A stretch of 64,000 bases of DNA, taken from positions 1 to 64,000 of the forward strand of contig JBAQYF010000013.1 of assembly GCA_049299895.1 (NCBI GenBank). The letters are read 5' to 3'. The notes below the pieces were generated by a model. That model was not told where the DNA came from. It saw nothing but the letters and a program-made list of their open reading frames with translations, and made no database searches. This document shows positions 59,432 to 64,000 of this stretch, piece after piece. The number at the start of each line of letters is the position of its first letter. Position 1 is the stretch's first letter. This stretch comes from CAIYYO01 sp049299895 (GTDB lineage: Archaea; Altiarchaeota; Altiarchaeia; IMC4; QMZM01). Position numbers and translations under genes: made by a program.

Positions 59432-60202
59432 ATGAATAAAAAGATTTTGTGTATAATACTGTTAAGTATTATTGTTTCCGCGTCAGCAGAATACGAAGAA
59501 AGAATGCAAGAAGAACTACAACACGCAGACGCCGATGAGAAAGCAGGAAACTACGATGCTGCTGCATCAGGCTATTATGGTGCTGCAGATTATGCGGCAA
59601 GTGATAAAAACTATGACAAAGCAATAGAATATGAGTTAAAAGGCGTTGAGATGCGCAAAAAAACAAGCGTATCCTACGCAGTTTCATATGGTATAATAGC
59701 CAAATACTACTCCAAAAAAAGTAAACTGGAAGGCATCGATTACAACGACAAAATAAGAGAATACTGCGAAATAGAAGAAAAACTATTATTAGAAGAGATA
59801 GATATTGAATTAAACAATCAATTAAACAATACCAAGCCAAGTTATACCACAGTTTATTCTAAATATGGGTCGATAGTAACTTGTTACGGGTTATTAACTG
59901 GTTTCAGCTATGGCGAAAAAACATGCAAATACTGTTCTTTGCATAATGAATATGCTGAGAAGGAGCGTAAGATAAGTGGAGGGGATATTGCTATTAATGA
60001 CTGTAGTTATTTGTATGACTGTCCTAAATCCACTACGCCCGGGGGTTCTGCATCCACAGATATTGGGTCTTCTAATTATCTGCCTTCTGGGTCAAATCTT
60101 GTCAGCTTCATATTGCCTGCCGTCGTCGTTGGTCTTCTAATTTTGTTGATTGCTGGGTTTTTAGTCTCTAAAGGCCGTAAGAAGGGCAGCAAGAAGACTT
60201 AG
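59432..60202 (+). CDS. TPR-like membrane protein, unit 1
   Basis: 256 residues from MNKKILCIILLS, with a GAGG SD; an upstream Met (59393) overlaps the preceding gene and is rejected. Signal peptide, then a helical TPR/SNAP-like region (YDAAASGYYGAADYAASDKNYDKAIEYELKG), Cys-containing middle, and C-terminal helix with KGRKKGSKK tail. Codon usage turns T-rich after ~59940. Repeated downstream at 62571 (unit 2). Confidence 0.7.
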   Translation: MNKKILCIILLSIIVSASAEYEERMQEELQHADADEKAGNYDAAASGYYGAADYAASDKNYDKAIEYELKGVEMRKKTSVSYAVSYGIIAKYYSKKSKLEGIDYNDKIREYCEIEEKLLLEEIDIELNNQLNNTKPSYTTVYSKYGSIVTCYGLLTGFSYGEKTCKYCSLHNEYAEKERKISGGDIAINDCSYLYDCPKSTTPGGSASTDIGSSNYLPSGSNLVSFILPAVVVGLLILLIAGFLVSKGRKKGSKKT

Positions 60203-60334
60203 CGAGATATTGTGCAGTGATAATGTTGTTGACCTTCTGAGTAGTGCGGGTTCTGGGGAGTTTACCGCCCAAACACCGCCGATCTTCTAGTAACCCATCG
60301 TTTCTCCACCGCCGCCTACGGCCTGCAGGCAGAC

Positions 60335-62554
60335 ATGCAGACCATGACCCGATACTCCGTATACCCCGCGCTCTGGACGATAGGGCACCGCATGGAAGGG
60401 GACAAGAATTATTACCTCACACTCCCCGAAGAAGAGGGGATAGAGGAGATAAAAGAATACCTGTCAAAAGACGTAGCCAGCCGTTTAAACGGCTACCTCT
60501 TATCCGCCTCGGAGAACCAAACCATCCCTTACAGGATATACGTGGACCAGATACCCTTCACCGTGAACCAAATAAACCCGGAAGACATCAGAGTAAACGA
60601 ATCAGAGGATGGGATGACTTTCTCGGTGAGAATGCATGTTAAAACAAGCTATAAGGACATGAGGTACGAAGACACCCCCACAATAAATGTTGAACTGTCC
60701 ACCCGCATAATAGACATGTACCAAAGAGCCAAAAAATTCGACAACGAGTACGAGACAAACATACAATGGGCTACAACAATCGCCCTATACATGAGAGCAT
60801 ACGTAAACGGATACAACCCGGATTATGACGGATCATTCCTCCGGGAAGGACATATCGCATATGATCCGATAGATACTTTTCTCAGGGCGGATTTGAAAGC
60901 ATTTAAAAACCTGTCAATAGATAGTATAACCGGGATAGGATCAGTGCCGTTGACCACCTGGCTTACTGAATGGAGCGCGCTAGGGGAACCATCATTCCTA
61001 CCGCCCGGAACAGACTTCGACATGAACCTGCCCGGAACAGAAAAAATAATAAACATGATAAAAGATGGATACGACCTCGATAAAGCAGCCAACTGCAGCT
61101 CACTGGAAGGAGAAAACCGGACGGAATGCTACGATTTCAACGACCCGGACAAGTTGTACGCAAAAGAAGCAGAACTAAAAACAGAAAAAAACAAACTAGA
61201 AGACATAGTCAACAAAATAAACGAATGGAAAAAAACAGCAAAAACAGAACAAACATGCGACGCATTCAAAACAATAACGGAAGCGGTAGTAACATACATA
61301 GCAGAGAAATATAAGGAACAAAGAACTATTGAGGATATAATAACACCTGCCGAAGGATGGGGCGCAGGAACACAAATGCAGGAAGAAATAGGGGAGAACA
61401 AGCAGCTTGTTTATAATATTCAGGGTGCAGTCGATAATTTAACTAAAATGGTTGCTCCTCCTTCTGGTCGTGTTGTTTTTTTGGGTCCTTCTTTGTGTCT
61501 TTTGGAGGAGTCTCTTGATTGTGATTATGTTGAGGGTACTGATTGTGATAGGAGTGATGAGGAATGCAGTGATGATTGTGATAAATGCAATCGTCCTAAG
61601 CCTTATCGGAGCGTTGTTTCCTGCCCCAATGTAGGGGAGGACTTCTTTTGTGTTTCCTTTGACACTGAAGAAACAAGAGAAACAACCGTCACCTGCAAAA
61701 CACAGACCTGCGAATGGATACCCCCCGCAGGGGAAGGAGAAGGCCACCCGGAATACACCTACGGAGACTCCTTCGATCAACCTGGGCCGGACATAGCTCA
61801 ATGCAACTGCCAATGTCACCCAAGCGACAAAATGATAAACGAAGTATACGACAACCTAAAAGTTGTCAACTCAAGCATCGCCTCAAGAATAGAAGACATA
61901 AAAAATCAAATAGACGCCTTGGAAAAAAGAGCACAAGCACTAGAAGAAGCGAAAAACAAACTAAAAGAAATAGACCAAACGATAACTCAAAACAAACCAA
62001 CATACTATGACATATCAAGCCAAATAGACTACTCACAAGTGAAATACTGGGAAGGAATAACAAGCACTAAATGCTACAAAAACCCCACCTGGGAAGAAAG
62101 AAACAACGGAACATGCGGAGACAAAGAACAATCAACCACCATGTACGGAGCACAAATAACTGCCGCAGTCGTATGCTGCGGATTCTTCGAACCATGCTGC
62201 GCCACAATAAAATACAGCACAGAATGGTTTCCTGCAATATACCAAGTAGAAGGAGAATACACCATAAGCGAAACAATAATAGACGACAAAAACCGGATAA
62301 TGCTACACAACATATTCGCAGGAGAAAACGATTTGTACGGACTAAATGTAACTCCCAAATTATTCCAACACGTAGCTCCAGAGTTCACCATATACAAAGA
62401 ACACAAAATAAAAGTAGCACCCACCACACTAGGCAAAGTAATAGTCTACCTATACCTCCCAAAAATGGCCCAAACACAAAACCCAACCCAAAAACCACTA
62501 GACAAAATAATAAGCAGCTTCACCGACCCAACATGCACAGGAAAAAACTGCTAA
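60335..62554 (+). CDS. Cassette 2: anchorless copy of the surface subunit
   Basis: Homology to the expressed gene begins exactly at codon 36, position 60263 (…YRPNTADLLVTHRF…), after an in-frame TAG at 60242; the first ATG (MQTMTRY) is at 60335, which is internal to the fold. So the copy lacks signal, anchor, promoter and SD. The 739 codons that follow are fully open and keep all Cys, hinge and C-terminal domains. It is a mosaic: near-identical to unit 1 over ~60895-61045, clearly diverged on both sides, and T-rich only at ~61400-61640. It looks like a silent donor, as in pilS/vls systems. Confidence 0.7.
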   Translation: MQTMTRYSVYPALWTIGHRMEGDKNYYLTLPEEEGIEEIKEYLSKDVASRLNGYLLSASENQTIPYRIYVDQIPFTVNQINPEDIRVNESEDGMTFSVRMHVKTSYKDMRYEDTPTINVELSTRIIDMYQRAKKFDNEYETNIQWATTIALYMRAYVNGYNPDYDGSFLREGHIAYDPIDTFLRADLKAFKNLSIDSITGIGSVPLTTWLTEWSALGEPSFLPPGTDFDMNLPGTEKIINMIKDGYDLDKAANCSSLEGENRTECYDFNDPDKLYAKEAELKTEKNKLEDIVNKINEWKKTAKTEQTCDAFKTITEAVVTYIAEKYKEQRTIEDIITPAEGWGAGTQMQEEIGENKQLVYNIQGAVDNLTKMVAPPSGRVVFLGPSLCLLEESLDCDYVEGTDCDRSDEECSDDCDKCNRPKPYRSVVSCPNVGEDFFCVSFDTEETRETTVTCKTQTCEWIPPAGEGEGHPEYTYGDSFDQPGPDIAQCNCQCHPSDKMINEVYDNLKVVNSSIASRIEDIKNQIDALEKRAQALEEAKNKLKEIDQTITQNKPTYYDISSQIDYSQVKYWEGITSTKCYKNPTWEERNNGTCGDKEQSTTMYGAQITAAVVCCGFFEPCCATIKYSTEWFPAIYQVEGEYTISETIIDDKNRIMLHNIFAGENDLYGLNVTPKLFQHVAPEFTIYKEHKIKVAPTTLGKVIVYLYLPKMAQTQNPTQKPLDKIISSFTDPTCTGKNC

Positions 62555-62570
62555 AAAAAAACCAAAAAAA

Positions 62571-63323
62571 ATGGATCAAAAAATCATTATAGGAATCATG
62601 ATACTGATATGCGTCGGAACAGCCACAGCAGAATACGAAGAAAGAATGCAAGAAGAACTACAACACGCAAACGCAGCGGAAAAAGCAGGAATGTATAGCG
62701 TAGCAGCATCAGACTACAAAAGCGCTGCAAACTTAGCCGCAAGCGATGAAAACTACGAAAAAGCAATAGAATACCGACTAAAAGCAGCCGAAATGCTAAA
62801 CAAATCAGGTATGTCCACTGCAGGATCCTACGGAATGATAGCCGATTACTACGCCCGCAAAGCAAAAAAAGAAGGGGCCAACTACTCAGACAAAATAAGA
62901 GAAAACTGCGAAATAGAAGAAAAATTGTTAGTAGACGAGATAAATATTGAACTAAGCAAATCAGAACCTAGCTACACTAATGTTTATACTAGATATGGAT
63001 CGATAGTAAATTGTTACAAGTTATTAACTGGTTTCAATTATGACGAGAGAACATGTAAGTATTGTTTTTTAGCTAATGAGTACGCTGAAAAGGAGCGTAA
63101 GATAAGTGGGGGGGATATTGCTATTAATGACTGTAGTTATTTGTATGATTGTCCTAAATCCACTACCTCTCAGGGTATTAAATCTTCTGACTCAAATTCT
63201 TCTTTCTCAAAATCAGATAATGAAGGATTAATATTGCCTGCCCTTGTCGTTGGCTTTCTTATTCTGTTGGTTGCTGGGTTTCTAGTCTCTAAAGGCCGTA
63301 AGAAAGGCAGTAAGAAGGCTTAG
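62571..63323 (+). CDS. TPR-like membrane protein, unit 2
   Basis: 250 residues, paralog of the protein at 59432: same signal (MDQKIIIGIMILICVGT), TPR words (AEYEERMQEELQHA, YEKAIEYRLKAAEM), KISGGDIAINDCSYLYDCPKS and KGRKKGSKKA tail. The A-rich run before its ATG has no GAGG SD, unlike unit 1. Codon usage changes at ~62960. Full-length, so it could be expressed from read-through. Confidence 0.7.
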   Translation: MDQKIIIGIMILICVGTATAEYEERMQEELQHANAAEKAGMYSVAASDYKSAANLAASDENYEKAIEYRLKAAEMLNKSGMSTAGSYGMIADYYARKAKKEGANYSDKIRENCEIEEKLLVDEINIELSKSEPSYTNVYTRYGSIVNCYKLLTGFNYDERTCKYCFLANEYAEKERKISGGDIAINDCSYLYDCPKSTTSQGIKSSDSNSSFSKSDNEGLILPALVVGFLILLVAGFLVSKGRKKGSKKA

Positions 63324-63369
63324 CAGGATTATGACGGAGTAATAATGTTATTGGCTCTTTAGGTAGCGT

Positions 63370-64000
63370 ATGCTTCAGAGAGGTTGCCACCTAAAAACTG
63401 TAAGTTTATCGACAACCTATCGTTTCTCCACCGCCGCCTACGGCCTACAAGCAGACATGCAAACCATGACCCGATACTCCGTATACCCCGCGCTCTGGAC
63501 GATAGGCCACCGGATGACAGGAGACAAAAATTATTACCTCACACTCTCCGAAGAGGAAGGAATAAACGCGATAAAAGAGGACATGTCAAAAGACGTAGCC
63601 AACCGATTAAACGGATACCTCCTATCCGCCTCGGAGAACCAAACGATCCCCTACAGGATATACGTGGACCAAATACCCTTTACCGTGAACCAAATAAATC
63701 CTGAAGACATAAAGGTCAATGAATCAGAGGATGGGATGACTTTCTCGGTGAGAATGCACGTTAAAACAAGTTATAAGGACATGAGATACGAAGACACTCC
63801 AACAATAAACGTAGAACTACCTACAAGGATAATAGACATGTACCGGCGAGCCAAAAAATTCGATAACGAGTACGAAACAAACGTACAATGGGCCACAACA
63901 ATCGCCCTATACATGAGAGCATACGTAAACGGATACAACCCAACATACGAAGGATCATACCTAAGAGAAGGACACATCACATACGACCCAATAGACACTT
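63370..64000 (+). CDS. Cassette 3: third copy, partial at window edge
   Basis: Body homology starts at ~63419 (YRFSTAAYGLQADMQTMTRY) after a spacer like the one before cassette 2. An ATG at 63370 would add 16 unrelated residues but no anchor. The frame is open to the window edge. It matches unit 1 nearly exactly over ~63755-64000 and unit 2 in parts of 63530-63680, so it is a mosaic of the two. More copies may lie beyond 64000. Confidence 0.7.
   Translation, partial: MLQRGCHLKTVSLSTTYRFSTAAYGLQADMQTMTRYSVYPALWTIGHRMTGDKNYYLTLSEEEGINAIKEDMSKDVANRLNGYLLSASENQTIPYRIYVDQIPFTVNQINPEDIKVNESEDGMTFSVRMHVKTSYKDMRYEDTPTINVELPTRIIDMYRRAKKFDNEYETNVQWATTIALYMRAYVNGYNPTYEGSYLREGHITYDPIDT

Larger units (their letters stand above)
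57126..64000 (+). repeat. Tandem array of the large-subunit/TPR gene pair
   Basis: Unit 1 57126-60262, unit 2 60263-63418, unit 3 63419-edge. Each unit is [subunit body][TPR gene][~60-base spacer]. The spacers after units 1 and 2 are related (TAATGTT near the start and GAG-TT-CC-CC near the end). Only unit 1 is preceded by the anchor and promoter. Confidence 0.75.

Noticed and set aside
60244..60642. Basic frame across the start of cassette 2 (and a similar one at 63384)
   Set aside because: Both are the same out-of-frame shadow of the subunit body; repetition just reflects the cassette homology.
1..64000. tRNA, rRNA and CRISPR arrays
   Set aside because: No cloverleaf with CCA-end pattern, rRNA word or regularly spaced repeat was found on reading the intergenic regions; I cannot run a covariance search.

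Overview
The window is archaeal chromosome. The evidence is a TFB-type transcription factor, an Lhr-type helicase, a class III (QxSxE-type) prepilin pair, a FlaI/TadA ATPase with a TadC/FlaJ membrane partner, RlmH beside an archaeal phosphoesterase, TATA-like promoters, ATGA gene overlaps, and many Thr-rich lipoproteins. The class III prepilins that start KGQSALEYLMTYGWML, the CxxC-x17-CxxC mini-proteins and the DGT/CGCP Cys repeats are what I expect in DPANN or Altiarchaeota-like genomes. I cannot place the lineage further. No rRNA, tRNA or CRISPR was recognised.

Layout: 1-5.8 kb is an accessory, decaying stretch. It holds a truncated restriction-like gene, a RHH/RelE toxin-antitoxin pair, a nucleotidyltransferase with a tiny partner, a broken second copy of that pair, a flavodoxin, and a membrane gene with an in-frame TGA. 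From 5.8 to 8.5 kb there is a DUF2807 lipoprotein and two near-identical zinc mini-proteins behind matching structured leaders. From 8.6 to 17.7 kb there is a one-direction envelope cluster: three paralogous secreted proteins, two SHOCT mini-membrane proteins, a SagB-like nitroreductase lipoprotein, Gly/Met-rich lipoproteins, a MacB-type ABC exporter with a COG1361-like surface protein, and two membrane-bound winged-helix regulators. TGAAAC direct repeats lie in three of its promoters. From 17.7 to 30 kb are lipoproteins (an orphan peptide-binding protein, a shared YGDYKF-type repeat domain, two transglutaminase-like proteins), a DnaQ-like nuclease, MntP, and an HDAC-family deacetylase.

From 30 to 48.2 kb is mostly housekeeping: flavin reductase, HisS, class III pilins, JAMM protease, HAD phosphatase, ThrC, a CcdA/DsbD-thioredoxin fusion, DUF1805, ArgB, TrkA, TFB, a 29-residue eL41/mS38-like basic protein, phosphoesterase, RlmH, Lhr, CBS protein and an XPD/DinG-like helicase.

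From 48.2 kb to the right edge is a type IV pilus-like island. Four short pilin-like genes point left from an AT-rich divergent promoter. A seven-gene operon points right: ATPase, TadC-like platform, two pilin-like subunits with lamin-tail-type domains, a short pilin, a 797-residue Cys-rich surface subunit, and a TPR-like membrane protein. Downstream, the last two genes are repeated as copies that lack the N-terminal signal/anchor of the large subunit. A third copy runs off the window. The copies are mosaics of near-identical and divergent blocks, with abrupt codon-usage switches. This looks like an expressed locus followed by silent cassettes and is the strongest candidate here for an undescribed surface-variation system. 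Simple tandem duplication remains the alternative.
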